A DNA stretch of 64,000 nt. It comes from Acanthopleura granulata (Eukaryota; Mollusca; Polyplacophora; Chitonida; Chitonidae). The DNA lies in NCBI GenBank assembly GCA_016165875.1, contig JABBOT010000001.1, forward strand, positions 45,373,250 through 45,437,249, read 5' to 3'. This document shows, one piece after another, positions 45,285 to 55,354 of the stretch. The position numbers were made by a program, and so were the translations under genes. The notes under the pieces are model-generated. The model worked only from the letters and a program-made list of their open reading frames with translations. It did not search any database and was not told where the DNA came from. The number at the start of each line of letters is the position of its first letter. Position 1 is the first letter of the stretch.

Positions 45285-45554
45285 ATGTTTACGGCTGGTC
45301 GTCAGTTTTATAGGCCGAGGAAGCCATACCGCCGGGGTAGAGCACCGACTTCTGATAAGTTTCTGACGAACTTTTTTAATGTGAAGAAGACATTTGCACA
45401 CAACATTACTGGAAAGATAGAGGCCTTTTACGAACTTTAGGCTAGGGAATTCACCGAACAAGCGTGGCTGATTGGTTATTGTCACAAAGACATTAGAATA
45501 AGAGAAAGTGGAACGGTGGGGGGGGGTCTACAAATTCCCTATCCAGTGCTGTGA
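45285..45554 (+). pseudogene. unidentified short ORF with one in-frame TAG
   Basis: The ATG at 45285 opens a 51-codon frame, basic at its start ('FYRPRKPYRRGRAPTSDKFL') and continuing 'NFFNVKKTFAHNITGKIEAF'. It meets a TAG at 45438-45440 and goes on in the same frame for 37 more codons ('AREFTEQAWLIGYCHKDIRI') to a TGA at 45552. Composition looks like real protein on both sides of the stop, which suggests a gene broken by a point mutation. It starts 30 bp after LINE copy 3 ends. I do not recognise the family. Confidence 0.4.
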
Positions 45555-45589
45555 CTTCATCCACGCGTATGCCCCACTTATCATGTGCT

Positions 45590-46142
45590 TTAAGCAATCG
45601 GCCAAAGTGCTTTCACCAGTCAGAGGAAGCACCTGATAACCACTGCCACGCAACACATTTTAACCACTCGGCCACACTACCTTACATATATTCTGCCACA
45701 TTACCTTACACACATTCGGCCACACTACCTTATATACATTTTGATTCAGCCCCCAATATACACTCGGTCACAGTACCTTAAAACCACTCGGCCACATCCC
45801 CTTATACCCACTCGACCAAAGAACTTATATACCCTCGCCCACAACACCTGGCATACACTCGACAGCAGGACCTGATTTACAATCGGCCGCAGCACCATAT
45901 AACCACGTGGCCACAGCATCTTGAAACCATTCGTGCGCAGCACCTTATACACACTTCGGCCGCAGCACCTTATAACCCTTCGTCCACAGCACATTTTAAC
46001 CATTCGGCCACGGCACCTTATAACCGTTCGATCACAGGACCATAATCACTCGGCCAAAGCACCTTACAAACACCAGTCCACCGTACCTTAGAAACAACTC
46101 CCCCACAGAACCTTACATACAATCCGCCACAGCACCTTATAG
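45590..46142. repeat. 24-bp minisatellite, about 22 copies
   Basis: The consensus unit is close to 'cggccacagcaccttataac' plus 'cact'. The first units (45668-45740) are exactly 24 bp each ('cggccacactaccttacata' + 'tatt', 'ctgccacattaccttacaca' + 'catt'). Later units vary from 23 to 26 bp. Because 24 bp is eight codons, short repeated peptides appear in both strands, but no gene is implied. Confidence 0.85.
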
Positions 46143-46440
46143 TAATCTACTACTTTTGTTTTTAAAGATACAATATCTATTTTAGATTTCTTCAGTTTCG
46201 TAGTATAAATATATTTCTTTGTAGTTAGAATAAGAATATTTCGACAGTCATGACTATTTCCCTACCCGATAATACTATCGCATGAAACATTTCCTCCAAA
46301 GTTTGGTGCTTTTCCACACCATGCCATTCATTCCACACATTAAATACTTTCTGACAATCAATAAAAAAATGTTTAATAAGTTTCTGTTTCTCGGCTACAT
46401 AGCCCACAAATATTGTTGGTCGATTTCTTAGACTGAAATA
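46140..46440 (-). pseudogene. L1/Tx1-like LINE C-terminal knuckle fragment
   Basis: The minus strand gives 'ICGLCSRETE', then after a frame slip 'LIKHFFIDCQKVFNVWNEW' and 'TLEEMFHAIVLSGRE', then 'KKYIYTTKLKKSK'. This is the Cys/His region (C..C....E...HFF.DC..V..W) and tail of L1/Tx1-like polyproteins. It abuts the oppositely oriented piece at 46440-46805. Confidence 0.65.
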
Positions 46441-46805
46441 TGAACTCGTTAGTACTCACTAACGACAAAATAAATATGATAAAAGACACCTTGTTAAAAT
46501 ATAAAAGATTAATCAAAAGTATTCCACAGCAGTGGAAAACTAGGATTGCAAAAATTCAGAGTAATAAATACATTACGCCTCCATCTTTATCTAAGACTAT
46601 TAAGAGATTGCTAAGTCAAATAAAGATGCAGAAGTAATTATGATGGTTAAACAGTGGAGATATTTCTTCACTTGCTACCAATATTGGGAAATACTTAAAA
46701 TTGGTAATATCAACGGGAATGTCGCCTTTAAGAACACGTTTTCATGTAATTTATCTGCAATCTTACAGTGGTCAAACAATATGGGTATTCTGAGTCACTG
46801 GTCGC
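46440..46805 (+). pseudogene. L1/Tx1-like LINE segment, inverted relative to its tail
   Basis: The plus strand encodes 'YKRLIKSIPQQWKTRIAKIQ', then 'NKYITPPSLSKTIKRLL'. In a second frame it gives 'NGNVAFKNTFSCNLSAILQW'. In L1/Tx1-like proteins these blocks ('L..IP..WK..I' and 'W..AF..TF......LQW...R') lie just before the C-terminal knuckle. Here they sit next to the knuckle in the opposite orientation, as expected for a 5' inversion. Confidence 0.6.
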
Positions 46806-47008
46806 AAGATCAATCGCCAAAAGCGACGAATAAGACAATCCACCAAAAGAACTAAAACAAATACATCAAATATAAAAAATAGTACAGATTCATACAAAGA
46901 TAAGCAGTCAATGGTTTTCAGTAATGACAGAAAAAATGAATGTTCCAGGTGGATAAATAAAATCAGTTCCCAAACCCAAACAAGACTGCAGCACATAAAG
47001 TAAATCAG

Positions 47009-47028
47009 AGAGAGAGAGAGAGAGAGAG
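47009..47028. repeat. (AG)n microsatellite
   Basis: About ten GA units next to the dispersed 70-bp repeat at 47034. Confidence 0.8.
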
Positions 47029-47033
47029 CGACG

Positions 47034-47103
47034 ACAGTATGATAAATGGCAATGATCAAACGTTACCGGTGAAATCCGGTCACTTGCCAGTTTACCTCAG
47101 TTA
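47034..47103. repeat. 70-bp dispersed repeat, copy 1
   Basis: Shares 'cagt.tgat', 'aacgttac.ggtgaa.tccgg', 'cagttta' and 'cctcagttag' blocks, in the same order and spacing, with 51443-51512. It directly adjoins the L1/Tx1-like RT fragment. Confidence 0.6.
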
Positions 47104-47640
47104 GAATTTAAGTTATAGTCCCACAAAATATAATCGAAGGCTCTTTCAAAATCGATTAATAGAATGACAGAATAGACTATCCTTTCCTTCGCACGAAACA
47201 ATATATCGTATGCTACTTTAATATTGTCTCCTGTATATATTCCTGGAATGAAACCCTTTTGGTCCTCATCAATCAGATGTTTCAAATCTTTTCAATCCTG
47301 TTTGCCATACACGTCGAGAAACGATTGTATCCTATATTTAACGAAGAGATGAGTCTCCGTTTCTTCAAAACGTTTCCTTCTTTATCCTGTTTTGGTAAAC
47401 ATGCGATGGACCCTTGCCTGAAAGTGTTTGGGAGATTTCAAAAACTTTCACTTACTAACCCCATTAGAAACCTAGCCTTTTTCAAAAGATTTTACAAAAT
47501 TTATCCGAAAATCCTGTGCTGGACGTTTATCACTTTTTTACTTTTTGTTCTTTGCCTTCCCTTAATTCAAACACTTGTGCTTGAGAGTTTGTTAATTCCG
47601 GTGTCTTTATTTTTTGCCAAGAACCCTTTAATATCTTCTG
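47097..47640 (-). pseudogene. L1/Tx1-like LINE reverse transcriptase fragment
   Basis: On the minus strand, pieces in shifting frames give 'QNRIKKET'-like sequence, then 'RRLISSLNIGYNRFSTCMAN' + 'RIEKI', then 'HLIDEDQKGFIPGIYTGDNI' and 'ILLIDFERAFDYILWDY'. These correspond to RT motifs 'WRPISLLN.DYK..S..LA.R', 'I...Q.GFI.GR...NI' and 'L.IDFEKAFD...W'. The first catalytic Asp is present (IDFERAFD). The rest of the polymerase, including the YxDD box, is missing. Confidence 0.78.
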
Positions 47641-47832
47641 ACTAAATTTCATTTGCCTTGGCGTCAAGTTTGGATAAAACATACTTTTTGTTTGTTTAAG
47701 AATTTATTTTGAATAGAGAGAAACTTCGAGGGTTTTTCACCTTACTCCACCCACCTTGATTTTGTTCTTACCTGCCTTTTTTCAATGTTACCTTTAGTTT
47801 GAGATATATATATATATATATAGTTTACTTAC

Positions 47833-48014
47833 TATATGATAACAGTGTTCAGCAGTAATGGCCCTGTCGAGGCTGACAAGAGTTGCTCCACAGTGATGAT
47901 ATCCATCTTCGTCCAGCGCGAGTATGAAGTCAAAATCGCCATACTCGGCAAACAGTCTGTTCACAACATCCTGTACACTGCCGTGAGAATCGTTAGTCAA
48001 ACGAACTGGAATAG
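47833..48014 (-). CDS. trypsin-like serine protease, exon 2 (partial gene)
   Basis: A 182-nt minus-strand exon lies between an acceptor 'ccttttctgtcatag' and a donor 'gtaagt'. With one base from exon 1 it encodes 61 residues, starting 'AIPVRLTNDSHGSVQDV' and including 'FILALDEDGYHHCGATLVSL' and 'DRAITAEHC'. In the S1 family the 'CGATL(V/I)....A(I/V)TAAHC' segment carries the cysteine pair around the catalytic His. Here His is present and the usual second Ala is Glu (TAEHC). Exons with the catalytic Asp and GDSGGP are not found downstream, where minisatellite and LINE sequence begins. The gene is therefore incomplete in what I can see, or a pseudogene. The product would be secreted. Confidence 0.68.
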
Positions 48015-49466
48015 CTATGACAGAAAAGGAAACAACGAAGCCTATTCAAACATGGTTTTGGACGGGAATATTGTTTGCAATGATAGCAAAAGCATCGCAA
48101 ATATGTACGAAACAAATTTGTCAGCAACAGGTCCATTTCCAGCGACGCTCTAATCCCACCTCTGACATTCCTACTTACAATGCAATGTTGACTAACAATT
48201 TGCATCACGAATAAGTACACCATTACACGAGTATACATCAAGCATACGGATTCTATGCTCTGATGATGTGACTTCAGCCAAATTTGAGCACACAGCACCA
48301 AGCATTTTGTTCTTTGGGAAAGATTTTAGTTGGGTTTTAGTCCTAAATTACTTTCTGAAACGGGCCCCAGGACTCCAAAATTCGCAGGTGACTTTCTTTC
48401 AGATGGCGTAAAGCAATAACACTGTAAATATGCCAATTAAAACACAGAGCATTGCAAAAAATACTTCTCGGGAGTGAAAAAAATGTTACAAAAGAAATAA
48501 TGCATATATGGGTACTTTTTAAAAACTTCATCGGTTTACTCGTATGGCGGCTGTTTCGAAAACACGTCAGTTATACATTGTTCGGATTATCCCTAAAAAC
48601 TTCTGTGTGGTCTGGATAGAGGAGGTGTTACGATGTACATTTTATCGGCTAGAGGCAGGTGCAGTGCTTATTGGTAGTGCAAACTCTTAATCGAAATTCT
48701 GCTGTGACGTTGAGTGTCCGACGTGGGGTTTGAGGGTCGTTGGCATTCGCGCCATTTCTAATGCATATCCTAACGTCCGATTAATCTCGAACAAGTACTT
48801 ATATTTCCTTTATCTAATCAAAGATCAAAATCTAAGAGCACTACACTTATATATCTGGAGGCCTTGTATTACACATATTATGGGATATTTGCGTCGCTAT
48901 TAGATACAGGTTTTCATGTTTTCGAAAACTAACCAAAATTAACGGAAACTTGGACGGCTGGTATGCACAATACACTACCCATTTACTACTGTCCGGGCCA
49001 TGGAGGAACACTAAGTGAAATATATAGCTTAACTGTATGAAATGTTGTTATTTTATCGTTGAATCGCTTTAGGTTTCTGTAAACGTGTTCCGTTATGGTT
49101 TATTTTCGCAAATATCTCATCACTGCATATTCTAATCCTCATTCTCAGAAACAGTTGTTCCACTAAAGAATTTTGCATAAAACATTATGAAAGTAACTCA
49201 TAGAACTGAAGTTTTATTTTGTTATGGAGCTTACCATGTAATATGTATTCGTGTGAAACATTGTCCTCGATACTCATTTCACTGACAAACCAAATCACTT
49301 GATGAAAAATTAGGGTGTTTTCTAGGTAGCTGACGAATACTGGAGATTTATTCAGGATGCACAGATTTTTTTCTCTCTACAAACATGACATGGCAGCAGT
49401 CAGCTACATTTAAAAGAATAAATTAAATATGCTACAACATAATCTCTAAAATACATACATACTTAC
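48015..49466 (-). other. predicted intron 1 of the serine protease candidate
   Basis: GT-AG bounded (gtaagtatg ... ttctgtcatag), 1452 nt. No coding segment or transposon can be recognised inside. The open frames present (for example 48343-48531) show no motif. Confidence 0.55.
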
Positions 49467-49512
49467 CCGCCGGAAAGGCTAGAAGACAACACACTGGAGG
49501 ACCGGAAACCAT
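49467..49512 (-). CDS. serine protease candidate, exon 1 (signal peptide)
   Basis: The ATG at 49512 (context 'aacaagatgg') starts 15 codons plus one base. They encode 'MVSGPPVCCLLAFPA', a short hydrophobic leader with a small residue at the likely cleavage point, followed by a consensus donor 'ggtaagtatg'. The leftover G joins 'CT' of exon 2 to give Ala and keeps the frame open into the protease segment. That phase match, a leader peptide upstream of a secreted-protease exon, and both consensus splice sites are the evidence. Too short to find by homology. Confidence 0.55.
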
Positions 49513-49542
49513 CTTGTTTCTGCGATGAAGCAATCGGCAGGC

Positions 49543-49550
49543 TAGTTATA
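49543..49550 (-). promoter_or_regulatory. possible TATA box of the serine protease candidate
   Basis: The minus strand reads 'ggggtataactagcc' about 31 bases upstream of the ATG. The sequence suits a TATA element, but the spacing would leave only a very short 5' leader, so this is tentative. Confidence 0.3.
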
Positions 49551-49552
49551 CC

Positions 49553-51442
49553 CCAAGAGTGTGCACCATATGGTCAAACTGGAATTGTCCATATAGCACC
49601 CCCTCTTCCATCATTTTATTTTCCTGTTAGTGAATTCTGCTTTAACAATCAACACAAGTTCACCACTGAAGCCATTGTCTGTTACAAACGGCATGTCAGC
49701 AGAAAGGATTTTATTCGATAGATAGATGCAACCTATTGTTTGCTAAATTTCAGCTTTTGCATGGCGCCTCGGAGGTTTGTAATAGGGATCCAGTCTGATT
49801 ATCTAATTCATAACCTTCTTGCTGGTGATCCAGTAGGAAATCTTACTAAGTATATGTGCCGCCATATAGGTTATAAAAAGTCAGGTCATCAGTTTTCTAT
49901 ACCGGATAGGTTGGTGATTTCCTAGGCCTGGGACAAATTTGTGTACAACATTCCAGCCTGTCCTGCAATTCATCTTCAGACCAATGGACTAATGACACCT
50001 TTCTAGAACTGTTTAAAGCCATATACATGATTGCACATGTATATGTATAAGGGCGACTATCTGGCGATAAAAATAAATGAAATAAATAAATTAATATCGT
50101 ACACTCTCTCTCCTTTCCCTCTCCAAAGGAAAAAACCGCATGTGAAAACATATTAGTGACCGACACCCAGAAGAGTGACCTGGTGTCATGAATGAATGAG
50201 ATTTCCCTGCATATTTCATATAATTACTGACATTCTGATTTCCTCACCGCGCAAGGCGGCTGAAAATGACAGCGTATAATATTGGTTATCCGGGTTAGAA
50301 ATGTTTGAGCAGAATAGATTTCCAATAGTGGAACTTCAACATATGCGTTACTTTTTAGCACCCTACATGTACATCTATAAGACTGAAGCTGGTATTTTTG
50401 CGGTTGGGTTATACAGTCTGGGTATGTTGGGTATGTTGCGTCAATCTGCCCCGGATTTCCTCTTGTAGAAGTTAATTATTGGTTTTATTTGAAAGGTGTT
50501 CTGCCTTAGGCTGGTGAATCTGACACGTGAGTCCTGAACGACATGTCCCCCATTTGTTGCATCTTCTGCGCAAGTATCACTTTAAAGCTCAAGTTCGGTC
50601 TAAATAGTCCAGCGGTATCTGGGTTTTCAATCAAAGTAGGGCCCGATGGACCATGAAGAACTTCGATCAGTCCGATCCACCCAACAATTGCATTCATGAA
50701 ACTAATGCACAAAAGAAAGCTAAATGTATAGGTTTCACGTTTTGTTCGTTTGTTTATCAACACTGGGAAGCAAGGTCTCCGGGTCATAATGCATGCCTTC
50801 AACCCGGTGAAACACCCTCCCCCAGAGTCCAGTTTGACCAGAAAAATATGAATCTCTTTAAAATATATATAATTTTAAAAGAAGTCATGGTATCTGCACG
50901 CAAGTCAAATGTTTCTAGTGATGTTAGAGAGACATTCGTGTGTTATAACTGATGTGTGAAATCCAGAAGGGCTGCGTATTCCACAAAACTTTACGTTTAA
51001 ACATTGAAGGGTCAAAATTGGAATAATAATCAAGCCAAAACGACAGAATAGGTATAAAAGTACCTTGTTATTACCTGTGCACATAAACACAGGGGTGATA
51101 TTATACCTACACTAGTCCTCTTTTAGAAGCTGATAAGTAGCCCTTGTGGTGGTATTAAAACCTTGATCTGGAAATCTCAGAAGCAATGCTGTATGACGTA
51201 AACGGAAATTGTCGATGTAAAAAGCTTTTTACATTTGTAGAAAATACTTTTTAGAAATTATCGGAAAAGCTTATGTTAAGTCTAATTGTTATATGCTACT
51301 TGTTTTCTGTTTAACTAAGTCGTTCTTTCTACTGATCCCAAATGTGTTTTCGTGACACATAAACTTATAGGTGCACTTAAGAACATATACGTTTTGTTTT
51401 ATATATTAAAGGTTACAGTGTAAAGAACATAACCAGGGCAGC
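49553..51442. other. no recognisable gene
   Basis: Apart from any upstream control region of the protease candidate, nothing can be assigned. The open frames at 49740-49925, 49897-50166 and 50506-50952 show no motif. Confidence 0.4.
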
Positions 51443-51512
51443 GCCGACAGTGTGATAGGTTTTGAATGGTCACACGTTACGGGTGAACTCCGGCTTCTTT
51501 TCAGTTTACGTC
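51443..51512. repeat. 70-bp dispersed repeat, copy 2
   Basis: 'cagtgtgatagg', 'acacgttacgggtgaactcc', 'ttcagtttacgtcagttag' matches the copy at 47034-47103 in order and spacing. No LINE sequence is recognisable beside this copy. Confidence 0.6.
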
Positions 51513-51612
51513 AGTTAGATGATTATTCTTACTTGACCCCATGGCTTTAGCAGAATTAATTGAAAAAAATTGTAGTGATGTTAAACGTATTATATTTTGG
51601 ACTTTATTATAT

Positions 51613-51733
51613 TTCTTTATTTGACTGGCGTTTTACGCCGTACTCAAGAATATTTCAGATACGATGGCGGCGAGGCCTACGGTATGAGGAAACCGGGTAG
51701 GACCAGGGGAAACCCATGACCATCCGCTGGTTT
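51613..51733 (-). mobile_element. tRNA-derived SINE, 3' part
   Basis: The plus strand starts 'atttctttatttgactggcg' and 'ttttacgccgtactcaagaa', the reverse complement of the SINE tail. Then follow 'gatggcggc' and 'gaggaaaccgggtagg', the body in reverse. The tRNA-like head is missing beyond about 51733. Confidence 0.75.
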
Positions 51734-52898
51734 AATACACTAGACGTCTAATAGGTTTGCGCATTGGTAACTTCTCGTGGCTTAAATTTCGGATTACCTA
51801 ATCACACGCGTTCAGGAAAGTGACAAAGCTATCATATCCGTATATACTTCCATAAGCTATTCTTCTAAATGTGGTCAACCACTGATTGACCAAAAGATTG
51901 CGACCATAAAAAAGATGTTCACCAGCACAGATGACGTAATTGTTTGGGTCACCGGTATTTTGGGGCCAAAATATTATTGGTTTCCTCTGTGACTAAATTT
52001 CCTTTGGTCAACACTACCAGGTAACTGTAAATGTGTGGGCGATATTTCGTGAACCAAAATGACTAACTATAGTGCTAAGCAGTACATAACACCAATACAT
52101 ATGTATAGACCAATAGAAACCAAGAATTACCCCGTGAGATATAGTAACAACGAATGGTGTTCGTCTGAATAGTTGGCCCAAAGACAGGAAAGTAACATTA
52201 AGTTGGGCAAAGTTTGTGAGAAATACGCTCGTTTGGAAATTGCACGGTGTTATTCCTTCGGCGCACTTTGACCGTGAGACCTTGTTGGAGAAGTTAAATA
52301 ATGTTGCTATTTCGTTTAGATTTAGGAGCAAACTATACTTCCATCGGTTGTAACATCGATGACGTATCCTGATGTTCACAAGGAAAACCAGCCCTGCGAG
52401 ATCGGAACACACCGACCAGTCTCACAGCATTTAGGTGGGGATGCTCATTTAATCGAGTACCTATGTGGCATAGTTACAATGCGACTGGCGTGATCATTTA
52501 CAAAACATACAGACTAATTTATTTGCCATTTAGGTCTATTTTTACAAGTACATGCACCAGTACATTGATTTAAAAAATTGGTAAAGGCAGTTTTCGTCTC
52601 TGTGTAATGTGGTCCTACATATATATTTACACAAAGGTTTGTATTATGACATACTTGAGTATCATAATTTTGGAAACTCGTTTTACTAAATGCAATGATT
52701 AACGTCCCCGACCAAATCTGGATGATTGTTTTACCTTTAGAACTGTTTCGAATGTAAAAAATCCACTGAAACTTTCCAAAATCACATTTCTCCAGGCATT
52801 GGGCACAGAAACGCAGTGCGCAAGTTAATCTTAACAAGGCGAACTCTGCATGGATGGGATATACTGTCGTCAGGGCTGCCATTAGATTATCTCTGTAC
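51734..52898. other. no recognisable gene
   Basis: Minus-strand frames of 132 codons (52014-52412) and 145 codons (52514-52951) have no recognisable domain. The second overlaps the candidate exon at 52899 in another frame. Confidence 0.35.
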
Positions 52899-53139
52899 CT
52901 GAGATAGACGGACAGTCCGAATCGGATTCGTGGCAGGGCTCGAACAGGCAACTTATTTGAAAAACTTGCGAAGTGCTTTCGTCGACTCCAGTATCTGTGT
53001 TAATGCGTAATCTTTCGTTGAAATCGTATGTATTTCTCACTGAGAAATTCGCATCACTGGAATCTTCGTCTGCTTTAAGAGGGGGTCGAAATGGACGGGA
53101 TATTAGCTCTGTAGAGCTGCGATAAGGTGCAGGCACTTT
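52899..53139 (-). CDS. hypothetical exon, Ser/Asp-rich
   Basis: A 241-nt open segment lies between a weak acceptor 'ggccgttag' and a donor 'cag/gtacag'. It encodes 'PYRSSTELISRPFRPPLKAD', then an Asp/Ser/Thr-rich stretch and 'CLFEPCHESDSDCPS'. Composition is protein-like and hydrophilic, suggesting a disordered region. I recognise no family, and the acceptor lacks a good pyrimidine tract. Confidence 0.25.
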
Positions 53140-54498
53140 CTAACGGCCCCAGACTCGATGTATTGAAGACAGCGTAGAGAATAAAAAGATGTTTCAGTTA
53201 GACTTATGAAAGGCTGTGATCGAATGCGTAATCACAGTCCTACGGAGCTAGGCAGTTATAGAACTAGCCATGTTATCTGGCACTGTATACCGTGCTGTGG
53301 CTGATCAACCTACCCCCTGTGACGTCCTCGGCTTACAACTCTGAGTCCCAAATGGACTTCCTGGCAATATTAATTGATTGATTAAGTTCGGAAGTAAAGA
53401 AAAAATATATATGACTTTTTTACAGATAATTAATACTTTTGCTTCCTTACATGTAAGTTTAAATAAACAAATGCACTAAGGATAACCTTTAAGTCATACC
53501 TGTGCTTTATATCTTTGGAATGTAATGATTTACATTGACAACCTTTCTTCAGTTTTGACATTGCCCGGTGATTATGCTGGATTATCCTGATATAACAATG
53601 CTTAAACACGTTACAATGCGAGGAGTATGTCTTCTACCATTTTGTTTATTTCCCCATTTTTAGACTATAATAGCTATTTTGCGTCAAAGCAAAGTGTAAA
53701 ATATTTTGGCAACGTGGGCTTAAAGAAAACATTGACTCTTTCCTGCAGAGAGACCAAATTTCACACCAAAAAGGACTCTGTAAGGGTACCACTATAGGAG
53801 AGGTAAAATGACAAACAAATGGTTTGTTCGACTCTAACACAGCGATAGGCTTTATACAAGATCACAGAAACACGAAATAACTGTATTGAATAACTTCAAT
53901 ACATATATTTGAGCAAAATAGACAAATAGTACAACCGACGGTAATATACAAAAACAATACAGATAATTACAAAATAAATAGTTTCTTACTGATGATAGCG
54001 CCCAAATCCGGATGGAATATTCCTGTAAGTGAAAACCAGCGGTTGATACGGCACGCCGACAACGGTTTTGATATCTAAGTCACTGGCCAGGTACAACTAT
54101 GCACAGCAGGGGGGTTGACAACAGCGTCCCTGGTGCCGAGTTGACGATGTATGTTTCACTTTTCGGAAATATACACAGTCACTTTCAGGACAAACTGGGA
54201 TGAAATTACGTAATCGTTTAAACAGACCATGAGTGATGCAAGCTCTAAAAGAACATCTCAGAAAAATTGCAAATGGTGAAACACAAGCTCACAAAGTGCT
54301 AGGTACGGAAAAATGGAGCCCAAAATGTCGTATGTCGAATGGCATGAAAGCCGATATCTCCAAATCATACAAAATCCTTCAAAGTGGAAGAGAGTAAATA
54401 TGATCTTAAGTGGAAATGAGTATTATCGCTCATATTTATAGACTAAGGTAAAGAAATTTCCGAATTGTTTGAGTGGCATTTAGAAGTTGGGATGGAAG
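53140..54498. other. no recognisable gene
   Basis: No coding or transposon signal that I can assign. Confidence 0.4.
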
Positions 54499-54682
54499 TA
54501 CACTAGACAGGTCTTTCTTATGGATATACAATTTCTTGGTTTATTAACACGACGTTTTGATGTAGATACTAACATTGTTGATATATTGATAACATCTTGA
54601 TAACGATGTTGGTATCTACATCGAAACGTCGTGCTAATAAACCAAGAAGTTTTATATCCATAGGAAAGACCGGTCTAGTGTA
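54499..54682. mobile_element. 180-bp palindromic MITE flanked by TA
   Basis: The arms 54501-54577 and 54600-54680 are reverse complements with few mismatches: 'cactagacaggtctttctta' against 'ggaaagaccggtctagtg', 'tggatata', 'cttggtttatta', 'acacgacgttttgatgtaga' against 'tctacatcgaaacgtcgtgc', and 'actaacattgtt' against 'aacgatgttggt'. The unpaired centre is about 20 bp. TA on each side suits a Tc1/mariner-type target duplication. There is no coding capacity. Confidence 0.88.
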
Positions 54683-55073
54683 AGAAAATTTTGGATAGTT
54701 TGATCATAAATACGTTTACAACATGGGCACATCTTTCCAGAATGTACGCTCTATGTACAATGACAGGAAGCTGATAAACACTGGAGCCTCGAGAACGCGA
54801 CTGAATTCCAGTGCAAACTACAACTTACACAGAGGGAAAATGTAGGCCAGAGACCTAGCCGGTTAGCGCAAAGAAAATAAAAAATATAATACAATATCAT
54901 AAGAAGAGGGCTCGCAACAACTCTGTAATGTACTTACTAAAGTACTTGAATTTTATTCAAGTTTTTTTACTCAATGCTCAAATTTTATTTTTGAATATCT
55001 TAATAGCGTATTGAAATCAGGTACAAGTCTTTCAGAACGCTTGTCTAATCGAGATTGTCGAATCAACAAATAA

Positions 55074-55354
55074 TTGTGCGTAGCACCCGGGTGGAACTCT
55101 ACCGACAGGAAGATATCCAGACTTGACAAATATCCCTGCATAGAGGAGGTTCAGTTTTTCGCGTTCCCTACGATGCGAGCAAACGCTCACTTACGAAGGC
55201 TGTGGATCACTCACAGGGTTACGATCCGCCCCGACAACATCGGGTCTGCTCAAGGCATTTTGTAGGAGGAAGACCGTCACAAGAAAATGCAGTGCCGACT
55301 TTGTTTAGAAGAAATAATTACGGAAAGGCTCTGGGGGCGAGGACACATGCATAA
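55074..55354 (+). pseudogene. THAP-type zinc finger relic with lost zinc ligands
   Basis: The plus strand reads 'CVAPGWNSTDRKISRLDKYP', then 'VQFFAFPTMRANAHLRRLWI', then 'HRVTIRPDNIGSA'. After a frameshift at about 55254 it continues 'HFVGGRPSQENAVPTLF' to a TAA at 55354. This is the THAP order: C.VPGC, F..FP....LR..W, CS.HF.GG.PS, PTLF. The second ligand Cys is Trp (PGW) and the Cys of CS.HF is Gly (IGSA), so two of the four C2CH ligands are gone. THAP domains bind DNA and occur in host regulators and in P-element-like transposases; this copy cannot tell which. Confidence 0.7.

Noticed and set aside
45590..46142. CRISPR-like array
   Set aside because: Units are directly adjacent tandem repeats without unique spacers, in a eukaryotic setting; it is a minisatellite.
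52014..52412. A 132-codon minus-strand frame rich in hydrophobic residues
   Set aside because: No transmembrane pattern of a known family, no splice support, and it lies in otherwise unremarkable DNA.
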